Program-made: the position numbers and the translations under genes
In this document: one piece after another, positions 1 through 11,206 of the stretch
Position numbering within the stretch: the stretch's first letter is position 1
Layout: each line of letters begins with the position of its first letter
The notes under the pieces: model-generated
Seen by the model: only the letters and a program-made list of their open reading frames with translations
The model's database searches: none
Told to the model about the DNA's origin: nothing
Assembly (NCBI GenBank): GCA_963920525.1
Contig: OY986435.1
Coordinates: forward strand, 179,708,266 to 179,772,265
Direction: 5' to 3'
From: Dichetophora obliterata
Lineage: Eukaryota; Arthropoda; Insecta; Diptera; Sciomyzidae
Length of the DNA stretch: 64,000 bases

Positions 1-148
1 ACTTTTTGTGTACGATTATAATTCGCGCACGGATTCACAACGAATATAAATGTAACTTTTGCAAATATGAAATACAAATGTTTATGTAGACTTTTATATG
101 TCGCAAGTTTTGAAAATACTTTAAATGAGAATTTTAAATAATACAAAA
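1..148. other. AT-rich sequence, no gene seen
   Basis: This short left margin is AT-rich and holds no convincing reading frame or repeat. It ends where a 29-bp terminal inverted repeat begins. Confidence 0.5.
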
Positions 149-339
149 CTAACGCACTGAATTCCAGTTTAAGCTTACGACCGATCTTGTTGGAGGTTGT
201 CGAAAAAGAGAGCGAGCAAAAAGGCGGAAACGAAAACAATTGGCGCTCGGGAGGAGCCACAGCGGAACCTGTGTTTAATAGATATTCCAATAGGAATGGT
301 GTAAAAAGGGTAAGCTTGAACTGAAATTCAGTGCGTTAG
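149..339. mobile_element. Small MITE with 29-bp terminal inverted repeats
   Basis: Positions 149-177 and 311-339 are reverse complements of each other with 27 of 29 matching bases, each arm carrying the motif CTAACGCACTGAATT. The 133 bases between them are non-coding. A short non-coding segment with matched ends is typical of a MITE. No clear target duplication is visible, so the superfamily is unknown. Confidence 0.7.
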
Positions 340-1379
340 CAATTTTCGATATTTTAGCAAGGAATTCGATAAAGAGGAAAAGAGTTATGTAAAACATAAT
401 GATACTGACGCGAACAGAACATATGATTCTATTTACATTCTAAACTACACAAACAATTGTTAACTAGTTTTAAGACAAAATACCGTTATGCTTACGATAA
501 AAGGATGAACATATTTGAAAATAAATCAATTAGTTTTGAGCTTCTAACAAGTTGCCTACTAATTCATTTTGAAATAAGTCTTGAGCTTTAGTAGCTGCCG
601 ACTTCAACTTTTTAGCCTCTGCACTTTTTATAGTGAACGGCTGTAAATGTAATAAAAACAAAAATAGCGCCAGTGGCGAACTTCGCCGGCAACCAATTGG
701 GCAGGACCTTAAAATATTAATAGTAAATCCGCGAGTCCTTTTTTAAATAATCGCGAACCCTTACATGGCGATGCTATGTCGCGAATAAAATTATGTGGCC
801 ATTTTTGTAGGCGCAGCGACGATATATAACATCTTTCGATTTTACAAAACAAAGGCCAAGAAAGATCAACAGGTTTTATTTTCCATTTTGATTCTATACA
901 AGATGGCGACGCGTATTTTTTTCCATCACGATTTTATTTGTCACTACGTTTTAAAAACTTTTTTCTTTTCTACTTATTACAATTAACCTTTTAATGTATA
1001 GAAAAAACTATATAAAAAAATTTTTGACTAAATTCAGGACAAAAAACATTAATTCACTATTATTTTTCAGATCCCGGGTTATCCTCCAACCCTAAAAAGT
1101 TGTAGCCCGCCGCTGGGCGGTCTTATGCAGGTAGCTTTAATAATATAAATATATATTAAATAAAATAAATAATATATAAAATTTTAAAGTTATACAAAAA
1201 AACGCTACATGAAACCATATCTATGCACAAATAGATATCTATGATACAGAAATAAAATGCACTTTAAATAAATACATTTCAGTAACAATAATTAAAAAAA
1301 TACAATATTTTAATTTTTATTTTCAGTTATCTTGAAAAAGTAAAATGTACGAGTTTTTCCTGTTCAAATTTATTGGCAA
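340..1379. other. Non-coding AT-rich interval
   Basis: No gene is supported. The one short open frame (795-986) has no recognisable composition and sits in low-complexity sequence. The right part leads into the 5' flank of the Tc1 remnant, whose exact left terminus I could not place. Confidence 0.4.
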
Positions 1380-1499
1380 AAATTAATGTAAAGAGCAGGC
1401 AAATCTGCTTGGAGGTGCACCATTACTGTCGTAAGTAACTTAAAAAAACCAAATGCTTGCAGAGCAAGGCTAGGAGCGGTTGTTTTTAAAAAATTACTC

Positions 1500-1836
1500 A
1501 AGGAACAAAGCGCCAGATTTCAGGAGAAATCATGCAAAGTCCAAGGAAAACCACTGTTAAAATAGCCAAACTTGCATGGTATCACGTCAGTTCACACAGA
1601 AACAGTGCGCCGTGTTCTTAGAAATGCCGGTTTTCATAGCCGTGTTTCAACGAAAAAACCATTTATCAGCGACTTGAACAAATCAAAGCGCATAAGTTTT
1701 GCCAAATATTACATTGTCAAGGATACTGCTTTCTGGGCAAATGCAATGTTTAGTAAATTTAATTTGTTTGATTGTGATTAAAATTGTGATGGTGAAAGAA
1801 AAACTAGGAATTAATGTCCAAAAAATTGCTGCCTAC
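1500..1836 (+). pseudogene. Tc1 transposase fragment, N-terminal part
   Basis: The frame from 1572 reads through a Tc1 helix-turn-helix and linker: VRRVLRNAGFHSRVSTKKPF followed by a FAKYYIVKD...FW segment and FSKFNLFD, which corresponds to the FSDESKFNLF block that holds the first catalytic aspartate in active relatives. Here the D-E-S residues are lost. The upstream part 1500-1570 continues the family similarity in another frame, so at least one frameshift is present. The fragment stops at the 8-bp duplication that starts the hAT insertion. Confidence 0.8.
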
Positions 1837-2044
1837 CAGGGCCAAATTAACCATGTCGAGGCCCCTAGGCAATGCAATTTCGGAGCCCCTTTACTAACTT
1901 CCTAAAATACATTATTTCTACCACAACGCAATACTATTCATAATTACGCTAGTTTTTTGCCCGACTACGTTAATGCGGAAGGAGTATATGTGTTTGACCG
2001 GTATGTTTGTATGCATATATGTACGTTTATCTGTTTCATCCTCA

Positions 2045-2345
2045 CTTTTAAACTATTTGTCATAATTGGACAATGAGATATCGTTGGCAGCTTTTTAATC
2101 CTCCGCTGGTTATAGCCTTTGTGACGTAACATTTAATTGCATAAGGCGCACTCATTGCAAAATCAACTAAACCCTTAACTTCTAAACTACTTATCATAAT
2201 TTTACAAGTAAGATATTGTTGGAAGCATTTTGATCGTCCGCTGGTTATGGGCTGACGTCACATAGCCTATGAATTGTCTTAAATTGAAAATGGCACCCTG
2301 TAGAGGACAGAAAGTCAACTAAACTCCTAAGTTCTGAACTACTTA
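2045..2345. repeat. Two to three degenerate tandem units of about 140 bp
   Basis: The phrase ACTACTTATCATAATTT, or a close variant of it, recurs at about 2050, 2188 and 2338. The phrase CCGCTGGTTAT recurs at about 2101 and 2239. The units are diverged and non-coding. Confidence 0.6.
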
Positions 2346-2367
2346 TCATAATTTGACAAATGAAGAT

Positions 2368-3737
2368 CATAGTGATGTTTAGAATATGTACGTGATCGTA
2401 TGCCAACTTCCCTAACAAAACAATGCATTCTAACTGTAGGTTTAGACCGCCTGAACGAACGAAAAATTTATCGTGAACAATTTATTGCAATAAATTCTTC
2501 GTTCGGAGTACTGTTAAACCGCACGAACATCAATCGCGAACAAACATTGGCCGCCATCTTGTACGTTCAGGCGGTGTAAACAGCAATTTGTGCACTTGGC
2601 CGAACATCAATAAATACAGGGTTGATTACTCCTTATTTTTATATTAGTACCAAAACTAATACTCCGTTTCTCAACAATAAATTGTTTGTCACTCCATAAC
2701 AACATATTACTCGTATTAGTCATTATAAAAAAGACTTATGTTTAACTTAAGGGCCCATTTAAGTTTTTCAACGAACAGAAATTAAATGTTCTCACATTTT
2801 TCGTATATCAATAAATTTCGTAAATTTAAGTCAATTAAATAAAAATTTATACCAAATTGTAAGCACTTGTTAAGCAAATATAATTGGTACTTTTAATCGT
2901 TCGATTTTTATTTTAGAAAAATACTTTTTATATTATAACTTTAAGGAATTACTTTTAGTCACAAATCGATTTTTCAACTTTCATTTTAGTTAATATCCAC
3001 ATTTTTCTAAAATCTTCGATAAAAACTGAAAAAGTTTCAGCAGAACCTAAAATATTTTTTTTATTTTATTTGAACTAGCTCTTTTGCGGATTCCTACTAT
3101 ATCAAATAATATTTGCTATCCATAAACTTAAAAATTTGCATTAAAAGTTATAGTTACTATTAAAAAAAATTACCTCAAATAAACAGTCGCTTTAAAATGA
3201 AACTTTAAATATAGGGTTTTTTCGCTTAAAAAACTTTAATTGGCCCTTATGTGTATTTAATTGGACACAACATAATCATATTGCCGCGAAAGTTAACAGA
3301 ACACTTTAAAAAACATAAAACGTATATTACTACATATTTTAGTACTTTTCATAAATAATTCGCTTAAGCTACTCCTCTTTACTACTTTTCTGTTTTTAAA
3401 CACAGCGCAACACCGGATTCGCCCAAAAAGATCGAAGCTTGTTCGATCAGAGCGAACGAAGGAATCTTCGTTCGTTCGCCCTAATTTACTGTTTACACCG
3501 GGCAAACATCGTTCGCGATAAATTTATAGCGAACACTGTTCGTTCGGGCAAAGTGTTTAAACCGAGCGAACGAAAGAGGTTTCTTTCGTTCGTTCAGGCG
3601 GTCTAAACGCACAGTAACAGTAGTAAGCGATCATAACCATTAGGACAAAGTTCATCACGCTATATATCTAGAGGGCGACCTATGATCATATATATGAGGC
3701 GACATACAACCACGTATGCCTTCTGAACATCACTATG
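2368..3737. mobile_element. Inverted-repeat element with motif-dense termini
   Basis: An outer inverted repeat CATAGTGATGTT(T/C)AGAA lies at 2368-2384 and 3721-3737. A second, inner pair (about 2441-2465 and 3583-3607) reads GTTTAGACCGCCTGAACGA on the left and its complement on the right. The core between is AT-rich and non-coding. Multiple copies of a GTTTA(A/G)AC plus GAACGAACG motif sit in both ends. No target duplication is clear, so this could be one element with layered ends or two nested ones. Confidence 0.55.
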
Positions 3738-4024
3738 TTTGTACATCACAAATTAAGGTGAAAACATTTTCTTTTTTCATACTCCTTGGAGCGTGATTTT
3801 AAGTAGTCGGGTTCTAGTTTTTTTTACTTTTTTTACTAACTACGATTGAAAGTATGCGTATTTCTTTATTAAATATTATAAAAAAATACAATTTCGGGTG
3901 GTTTGTGTTTTTTAAACGAAAATAGTTTTTTAAAGTACAATATGTTTAGAGATTATCTCTTCTAAATTTTTTTTTATACAAGATTGTTGAAAACATCTTG
4001 TAAGTTGACCTTTTCCAATATATA

Positions 4025-4950
4025 GAGGAACTTCGGGTATTGTGGTATAGGTATTTTTATTCTGCGATTTGTGAAAAAACTATAAGTGTGTTCTTTGTCA
4101 AATGTTATTTGTTTGGATGCTTGAAGTATTGGTAACAAAATAGCATAGAATAAGAATCTTATGATAACCCATTAAAAAGTTATTAGGAAAAGTTTGAGAA
4201 AACCCAAAAACCTCCTTCCCAAAAATTTGGAGGGTATTGTGGTACTGTTTTTGAGTGAATTGGTTTTGAAAAATCTTTAAAAAATAATTTTATTTTATAT
4301 ATATGGACTGTTTTGAGGGGTTTTTAATTTATAAATTTATTAGAATTAAATATTTAAAATTTAACAAAAGGAAACGTTTATAATTCAATAAATAAGAAAA
4401 AGTAATGAAAAAAGAATGACAACAGGGTTTCTTAAACTCATTACATTAGGTATAGTTGAAACTTAAAATAAAGAGTATTGCTCATGCGCAAGTTAAGAAG
4501 TATTAAAAAAAAATTTTAAATTATGCTTTCACATGCATAATCATAATACCATATTAGCCGCCAAGATGTAAACCACAAAAGCTGATTTGATACGATCAGG
4601 TATAAAAAATTTTAAATTGAATAGTGTTGAGAACTAACAAAATGTATCGCAAATTAATCAGAGCCTAACACTTACCTTAAATGCAGAAATTACACAATAA
4701 TAAATAACTAGTTGTTTTCCTTAAAAAAATTCACTGACTTTGGAACAAAAAAAAGTCGATCAAACGCCTTCATATATTTTTTTTAATTGATCGAAAACGT
4801 GTTAGGTTTCGTTGATTTTCTTGAACTCTATTCTCTTTTTTTTTAGTTTACACAAATTTAAGCAAGATTGCGGAAAAATAGGTTTAGCGGAATCGGAGAT
4901 ATTAGCCTATACCACATTATCCTCCTATACCATAATACCCGAAGTTCCTC
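4025..4950. mobile_element. 926-bp non-autonomous element, TA target duplication
   Basis: The first 27 bases (GAGGAACTTCGGGTATTGTG and on) match the reverse complement of the last 27 with one mismatch. The dinucleotide TA sits immediately outside both ends. The interior is AT-rich and non-coding and repeats the phrase GGGTATTGTGGTA near 4231. Matched ends and a TA duplication suggest a Tc1/mariner-type MITE; that assignment is inferred. Confidence 0.8.
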
Positions 4951-5046
4951 TAATTTTCAATCACTATTGTCACCAATGAACTTAAACAGTTCTGCGACAT
5001 TGGTGAAAGAAGACAGTTTTTTAGTTAATCATTAATTATAAGATAA

Positions 5047-5190
5047 ATTACTTGAACTGCACCATCTTGTCTATAAACTTAAACTCAATGTCCTCGGAAT
5101 AATATTTACTAAACTTTGCACAAGCCTTTTTAATTTCATCGTTGGACTTTATCAAGAAATTTGATAGAGAGCCAAACAAAGAAATAATTC
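5047..5190 (-). pseudogene. hAT transposase scrap
   Basis: Read on the minus strand this stretch gives SLFGSLSNFLIKSNDEIKKA followed by CAKFSKYYSEDIEFKFIDKM and VQFK, then a stop. The A-x-x-x-S/L-x-x-Y-x-x-D-I-x-x-x-F pattern is that of the central region of Tip100/ZMYM-type hAT transposases. It lies inside the hAT element whose 8-bp duplication is described above, which supports the call. Only about 50 residues survive. Confidence 0.6.
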
Positions 5191-5434
5191 CCTGATAAGT
5201 CCCTAATTCTCCGTCATCTGATTAGTCGGCGTTAAAATCGTCTCAAAAAAATCTAATCTTATTCAATAATAATTAGAAACATGACAATATAATACAAAAA
5301 GAACAAGGCAATAATATTTTTATTGAGGATATTAATTAAATTTTTACTCGATAAAACATTTTCAAATTTTTTTCTCGGTGCTTGGGGCCCCGTAGCGGCT
5401 AGGGCAGTTGCCTTCTATGGGTAAGCCAGCCCTG

Positions 5435-5510
5435 CTTCCTACTGTAAAACATGGCAATAGTAATGTCATGGTCTGGGAATGCGGCGACTTGTAGAGGCAT
5501 TTTTATAGAG
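5435..5510 (+). pseudogene. Tc1 transposase fragment, middle part
   Basis: The sequence gives PTVKHGNSNVMVWECGDL before a stop, matching the T-V-K-H-G-G-G-S-V-M-V-W-G block that follows the first catalytic residue in Tc1 transposases. It continues directly from the segment that ends at 1836 once the hAT insertion is removed. Confidence 0.8.
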
Positions 5511-5689
5511 ACGACGATGTATCGGTTTGTATGTTTAAACCTTCTTAATACATTTCAGTCTTCACATAGTTTCTGCCAGCCGATTTTGTCCAAATTCACA
5601 TATGTTAGTAAGGGACGCCTAGAATAGAAATAAAATAAAATTTAGGTCTCCATCTGTCCGAACACCTAAGATAATGATTGGGAAAAAAT

Positions 5690-6060
5690 TTTACCCTTTT
5701 CAGGTAAATCATTCATAAGACACAGGACTCTGACACTTAAGTTTCATGAATTGAAGCCCCATTCATTCTCTCTTACTTCACAAAATTTTAAACAAAAAGC
5801 TAAGAGCATTTGGTCTAGAACGTCAAAAAAAATGCCTGTTTGAAAACCCAAAATAACGGTGAGACGAAATTTCACAAATTTCAGGTAAATCATTCATAAG
5901 TTTATAGATTTTAAAGCACTATTCTATACACAGACGAACATTCCGATTGATACCAAAATTTTACGAATTAAAGTCCCATTCATTCTCCCTCACTTTACAA
6001 AATTAAAAAAAAGCTACCAGCATTTAGTCTAGAACGCCAAAAGAAAAATAACTATGATGA
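5690..6060. repeat. Two tandem units of about 180 bp
   Basis: The phrase TCAGGTAAATCATTCATAAG occurs at about 5700 and 5882. Both are followed by CCCATTCATTCTC-type and GTCTAGAACG-type phrases at similar spacing. The duplicated block lies in the gap between the second and third Tc1 segments. Confidence 0.7.
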
Positions 6061-6079
6061 GGTGAAATTTCACCTCATC

Positions 6080-6540
6080 CGACTGGAATGGGTTAAGGAG
6101 AATCTAAAGCAATCTGCATCAAAAATGGTTCTCACATTAGGCTGGTTCTTCCAGCAAGATAACCACCCAAGCACACTGCTGGGAAGGTAAAAGAATGGCT
6201 TCTCTATAATGTACCAAACCAACTTTATTTACCACCCCAGTCGCCTGATTTGAACCCCATAGAGCATTTATGTGAAGAATTGGATCGCCGTATCGGAAAA
6301 AACGATCAAAAGTAAGAAAGATCTCAAAAATGCTTTAACTGAGACATTTAACTGAATCTCAAAGGAAGTAATGGAAAGACTAGTTTGTTCTATGAAAAAT
6401 TGTTTGAATGACGTCCTTACACTATATGGGTTGACCCACTAAATATTAATTTCACCTTTTTCGATACTTGTATTATTTATTAAATAGATTTTTATTTTCG
6501 TATGTATATTTTTGACTGTGCCTTAAAAAATAATTTTGTT
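6080..6540 (+). pseudogene. Tc1 transposase fragment, C-terminal part
   Basis: This segment reads NLKQSASKMV, then FFQQDNHPS, then through one frameshift NVPNQLYLPPQSPDLNPIEH and L-C-EELDRRI. These are the second aspartate region (QQDN) and the glutamate region (P-D-L-N-P-I-E) of a DD34E transposase. The order confirms that all three Tc1 pieces belong together. Confidence 0.8.
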
Positions 6541-6590
6541 ATGTTTTATTTAATAAAACCTGTGTAAAGCACTATTTTTGCCTAAATTAA

Positions 6591-6956
6591 GTTTTTTCTT
6601 TTTAGAATGAATCATTTTATCTGAATTTTATATACCTGTTCTGCTCAGAACCGGCGTTTGTGGGGGCGGGACGGACATACGACAATATACTCGAGTGTCC
6701 GATTTACATGACTTGTTGCAGCATTTTCCTACTGCTCCTTTACATCGCATGAGTACTTTTGTTAACAACTGTAGCTTTTTTGATGTTAACTTATCGAAAG
6801 GTCAACTCAAAAGTAGATTGAAAACTAATGTATGATTAGATCTATGTAAACGCATGGTTAGTTGTTATGTCATGTGTTGTCCCTGAGCCCAACCCATATT
6901 ATGGTGGGTGAATTTTTCTCACTTTGGATTGTTTTGGACCACTCTTATCGATATCA
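6591..6956. other. Non-coding interval, nothing recognised
   Basis: Moderately AT-rich sequence with no repeat or coding similarity that I can see. Confidence 0.4.
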
Positions 6957-6959
6957 TTA

Positions 6960-7279
6960 GGGCTATTCACAGTTTGAGCGTGCTTTTGACAAATCGTATT
7001 TATAACATTTGTTATTGTTCAAACTGTGAGCACCTCGTCATGTGACTGTCGTATAAAAAAATTGTGCAAACCTGTGATGTATGTGATTGTGCGGCTGTAG
7101 ACAGAGCATAGAAATGCGAGGTACAAAAAACACGTCCAAGGGCTGCTTTTATTTCCGCGTGCCTGCGTATTTGCGTTTGTATGCAAAACAACAGCAAGGC
7201 AAAATGCGCTCTCGTGAATTGGCGTACAAATAGCGGATCGTACGAATGGCGGACCAGCGTATTCGAACTGTGAATGGCC
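6960..7279. mobile_element. PIF/Harbinger-like MITE, TTA target duplication
   Basis: The ends read GGGCTATTCACAGTTTGA and the complement of GGCCATTCACAGTTCGAA. The trinucleotide TTA flanks both sides (6957-6959 and 7280-7282). A three-base TWA duplication with G-rich termini fits the PIF/Harbinger superfamily. The 320-bp body is non-coding; the short minus-strand frame at 7012-7197 is incidental. Confidence 0.75.
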
Positions 7280-7603
7280 TTATTGAGATGTTTTAATGTT
7301 GTTTGGGCCGGTTCTTAAGATCATCTAATGCGGTGAAAGTGCGAAAAAGCTGTAGTAGCTGAACTCTATTGTTATGGCATGTTTAAAAAGTTGCCCAATA
7401 ATCGAGACAGTCATATGAGCCTCTAACATGAGATGGTGGTAGGTATATCTTGGAAGTAGAAACTTGGAAGTCTTTATAGATTCTTCGGTTTGGTTTTCTT
7501 CAGTGGTTGGTCCATAAACTTTTTTCTTTTCTTTTTGGGATGGTAAGAAACATAAGCATTTGCCATATTATTTTTATAATTCTAAGAAATATAAGTTTTT
7601 AGA

Positions 7604-8237
7604 ATTATACCCAGCAAAAAAAGTGCTTCTAAAAGAAGGTTAAGTGGAAGGGAAAGTCGTGAATTTCAGCCCTTCCAATTTCATACCCAGAAGGCATTCT
7701 TTTAGCATATGCATGTCATTGGGAGGAATGCTTTAGAAGTGCTTCCAGAATATTTTCAATAAAAGATTGCTTTGAGGCCTTCAATAAAGAGAATCTAACA
7801 GGTGTTTTCCATGAAAACTTTAAGAAAGAAACTTTTGTGGAATAAAATGTTTTAAGTGGTTTGACGGTGGTTTAAAAAAGTATTGTAAATGAGAAGTGTT
7901 TGGACTTTTATGGGGGTTTAAAAAATTCCACGTAGAATATCATTTTTCTCGATTTTCACAGCATTTAGGTGTTGAGAGTGATTGGGTTTTGTTGTAGGTT
8001 TAAAAAAATTCCTCTAGCAATATCTAAAATGCATTTAATTATTATAAACTTATTTTTTAGCTTTAATTGAATTTAAATGCTATTTAAATGCCTTCCAGAA
8101 GTAGTTTGTGAGAATTCCTTTTTAAAGTCCTTTTCGATAAGGCTAAAAAGAAGCACAATTGAATCTATAAAGTGTCTTCTGGAAGCAGTGTTCCTAAGAA
8201 TGCATGTAATATTTTATCAAACATTCTTCTGGGTATT
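7604..8237. mobile_element. MITE-like element with TACCCAG ends
   Basis: The left end reads TACCCAGCAAAAAAAGTGCTTC and the right end carries the complementary CTTCTGGGTA. Between them, phrases such as AAGTGCTTC, GAAGGCATTC and CTTCCAGAA recur in both orientations, giving the body a weakly self-complementary character. A TA could be the duplicated target. The assignment rests on ends of fewer than 15 matched bases. Confidence 0.5.
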
Positions 8238-8330
8238 TGAGATTTGTGTCAAATAATTTCATGAAGCAACAGGTTGCAACAATAAACCACCAGACTAGAC
8301 AGACTGTTTCGTTAATGTCTACATCAACTC

Positions 8331-8765
8331 TTCGAGCCCGAACAGAACCAAAGCGGATGTCGGATGGTGGGCCTCTCTCGGAGAAATCCGCTGAGAACAC
8401 GTGCAGAATAGGAGCGGTTGTTGGTTGTCGGATCACGGTTGCATTTCATATTGGGAATGATACAAATTATTTTATATAATGCTTTGAATTCACATGAATG
8501 CAACACAGGCACAAAAACAGAATGTCAGATCATAGTAAAAACTAAGAAAATAACACTGAACGTACCCAATCTTGGCAACATTTAAGTCACTCAGAGAGAG
8601 ATCCGCCACCCGTCAGAGAGAAATTAGAATAGATTCTATTCTGGCGTTTTCCCGTCACGCGTTTCTACGGTGATTTCATTTTTGGCGGCTGCATATATTT
8701 TCATGTGTTTTGTAGCACGGCGAATCCGACAACCGACATCCGCTTTGGTTCTGTTCGGGCTCTTC
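8331..8765. mobile_element. Inverted repeat of about 40 bp around a 350-bp core
   Basis: Positions 8331-8372 (containing GAGCCCGAACAGAACCAAAG) and 8724-8765 are near-perfect reverse complements. Both flank GGATGTCGG-type sequence. The open frames on both strands here (8194-8436, 8237-8479) are shadows of this repeat rather than genes. The inner 8629-8646 contains a short perfect palindrome around AGAATAGATTCTATTCT. Likely a MITE, family unknown. Confidence 0.65.
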
Positions 8766-11206
8766 AGTAGTCTTCTGTGGTTTCTGCAGTCCATCCACTT
8801 CGATAAGCTTATACGAACGCTTTCTGTTTAATCAAAACAGAATTATTGGTGCTGTATGTCGCCTTTCAAAGCAGTGTTTTTATACTATTTTGCAAAAAGT
8901 GACTGCATTGGTTTTGCAAAGATTTGTTAGTTGTGCTCTTTTTTTCCTTCTTTTACCATTGCTAAATCGGCCACATGGTGAAATATACTATATGGCCATT
9001 TTCCTGTCTTCATGCAATTTTGTAGCGTAATTTTGTAGGGAGGAAAATAACCGGATCTTCTGCCGGTTTTCTGTTCTTCTGAATGTAAAAGTACTGCTCT
9101 GTCTCAAAATTTTGGATCCTCAAATGCTCTGAATTTTACATAAATCTCCATTTTTACATAGAAACTGCGAATTAGTTTTTAGAAGAACAATTGAAACAAT
9201 TAAATTTGAAGCAATTGATTTAGTTTGACTGCATATTGTTGCAATAAACGGTTCGAATTCATATTAATTTATTTTGTTCACCTTAGAAAGTAAAAATTGG
9301 CAAAAAAAAAGCCTAAATAATTCATCGCACAATTTTTCAAAATACGTAAATTAATTATGTGATGTGAAAACCATTTAGTAGCATATTTTGGAGTTAAGTC
9401 CTTAAGAATCGATTTCATGTATAATAAAATAGTAAAGTTTTTATAAATCATTCCCGATGCCACCCACTGTTTAATCCTTTCCTTTTAACGCGTTTATGTC
9501 TTTGCAGTTATGTAAACTGGTTGTGGTTATATTTTTGAACTTTGCAAACTTCTATACGAGTGACTGTATCACCAGGTTCTAATTTTTCCTCCTCGAAAAA
9601 TTTTATCGCAACCACCTTGAATCTCCCACTCTTCTGGAAGTTTTCCTACAAAAAATTAAAGAAAAATGTCGAAAATACTTCTTATCTCTACCGAATATAC
9701 TAGAGAGTGCAAATGTATGAGATGGTTCTATAATTTTTACACTTTCAACACTTCTTTCAAAAGAGTCGAAAATAGTTCATACCTTAGCTCAATGAACATA
9801 AATAGTTCATTGACTTATATGATTTTGTACTATGATTTTTAATTCTCAACATTTTTTCTAGACCCTACCAATCCCTGTCTGAAACCCTTCTGGGCGGTCA
9901 CCTTACAAAAAATACGAAAATAAAAAAGGGTTTACAATTGTTCCTAAAGAAATCTCGGCACTGCAGAGTGGTAGTATGTATGCAAGAGTACTATTTTCTC
10001 ATATTTCTTCCGAAGACTTGCTATCTAGCTACATTCTGGAGATTTTTATTATTCCTTAAAATCCGTGTGTCCCTATATCCCCAGAGGAGTGCCAGATAGC
10101 GGGTGAGTGTGTCTAAAAGAAATTTTTATTAATATTTTATGATAACCAGGTGTATTAAAAAGATTCTGAATACATTTTCGTTTATAACTATTAGATATCA
10201 GGACACTTTTGTCTAATGAGGCACCAAATTCAAACACCCATGATGTTTTTGTAGTATCCTTGATAATGTTATTCATTGGGTTGTATTCGATGGTGAAAAC
10301 GTTTCCAATGATCATCAGTAACGTCGCCATTTGTAGAAAATTGTATATATATATATAAAATGAAATAAGTATTTATAAAATACATATGCTTTGAAAATAT
10401 CAAGATAAAATTGAAGTTAGAGTTGTCTTATAAAAAGACTACATGACAAAAACTCAACATTTTTTCAATTTGTTGAAAGCTTATAATTTCATAGGTAAAA
10501 ATATCTTAAAAACATGAAAAATTATAAATACCCTGTGTATCAAAAACTTGAGTGCAGAAAACTAAAAAAATTTTAGAAAATTTCTGAAGGAAAGAACCAT
10601 CGCAGGCCTGTACAGAGGCCATAACATTGCAGTTTCTTGCATTTCTACTGTTATTTTACACACCCACATCTAACCCTTCCCCCCCAAACATTACACATGA
10701 CACCACTGATGATCACTGTGAATATTTTGACCGTCGAATGAAATCAAAGAAGCAACAATTATTTAGTTTCTCATACGAAAACGAGTCCTGAAAACTGGCC
10801 AGAATCTTTTTTTAATACACTTGCCAGTCATATTCTCTTTATACACTTAAATTATAACTAAATTTAACAGAACAAAAATTAGGAAAAAAACCAAATTTTG
10901 TTAAAAAACCAATGCTTGGTCAACCTTCTTGGTTCTTTTCCATAGAAAAATTTTTCGATTTCCTACAAGTTTTTTAATTTGTTAAAATCTGATGGAATTT
11001 TGGCAGAAAAGAATTTATTTTTTCGCCATATTTATTTCGATTTCACAAAAACTACTTATTTAATAAACAAAGTATGACTCACAAAAAATTGGTAAATTTA
11101 TTTGCTTTTATTTTAATTGGCTAAACTTTCTATGCACGGTTAAAAATCTCGGAATAAAATTGAAGCTTTTCTGTTCTGTATATATGAGCACACCAGCTTT
11201 AGTTTC
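8766..11206. other. Long non-coding interval
   Basis: No gene is supported over 2.4 kb. The longest open frame (10073-10330, minus, 85 codons) lacks any recognisable motif and lies in AT-rich sequence. A short TA microsatellite lies near 10347-10362. At 11138 the phrase CACGGTTAAAAATCTCGGA resembles the termini of the element at 39852-40679. Confidence 0.4.

Larger units (their letters stand above)
1949..3818. mobile_element. Nested element with imperfect inverted ends
   Basis: The left end carries CCCGACTAC followed by AAGGAGTAT (about 1960-1988). The right end carries the complementary order at about 3775-3812. Between them lie repeats of a roughly 140-bp unit (2045-2345) and the inner inverted-repeat block. 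No target duplication was found. The family is not recognised; it is placed inside the hAT element and is therefore younger than it or part of it. Confidence 0.45.
1837..5434. mobile_element. hAT-type element inserted in the Tc1 transposase
   Basis: The element starts CAGGGCC and ends in the complementary GGCT..CCCTG form. It is flanked by CTGCCTAC (1829-1836) and CTTCCTAC (5435-5442), an 8-bp target duplication with one mismatch. Eight-base duplications and CAGGG termini are hAT hallmarks. Joining the flanks restores the Tc1 reading frame (LLPTVKHG), which independently proves the insertion. The inside holds a hAT transposase scrap on the minus strand and two more inverted-repeat elements. 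Confidence 0.85.
1380..6590 (+). mobile_element. Tc1-like DNA transposon remnant, split by later insertions
   Basis: Three segments of one Tc1 transposase can be read in order on the plus strand. 1500-1836 gives the HTH end with TVRRVLRNAGFHSR and the FAKYY/FNLF block. 5435-5500 resumes with PTVKHGNSNVMVW. 6080-6330 gives the FQQDNHPS, the PQSPDLNPIEH-like block and the L-C-EELDRR end. The order and spacing follow the DD34E Tc1 family. The first gap is a hAT insertion with a target duplication. The second gap (5510-6075) is filled by tandem-repeated sequence. Frameshifts and stops make it dead. Terminal inverted repeats were not located, so the outer bounds are approximate. Confidence 0.8.

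Noticed and set aside
8194..8512. Overlapping 62-80 codon frames on both strands
   Set aside because: They coincide with the 40-bp inverted repeat and have no motif on either strand.
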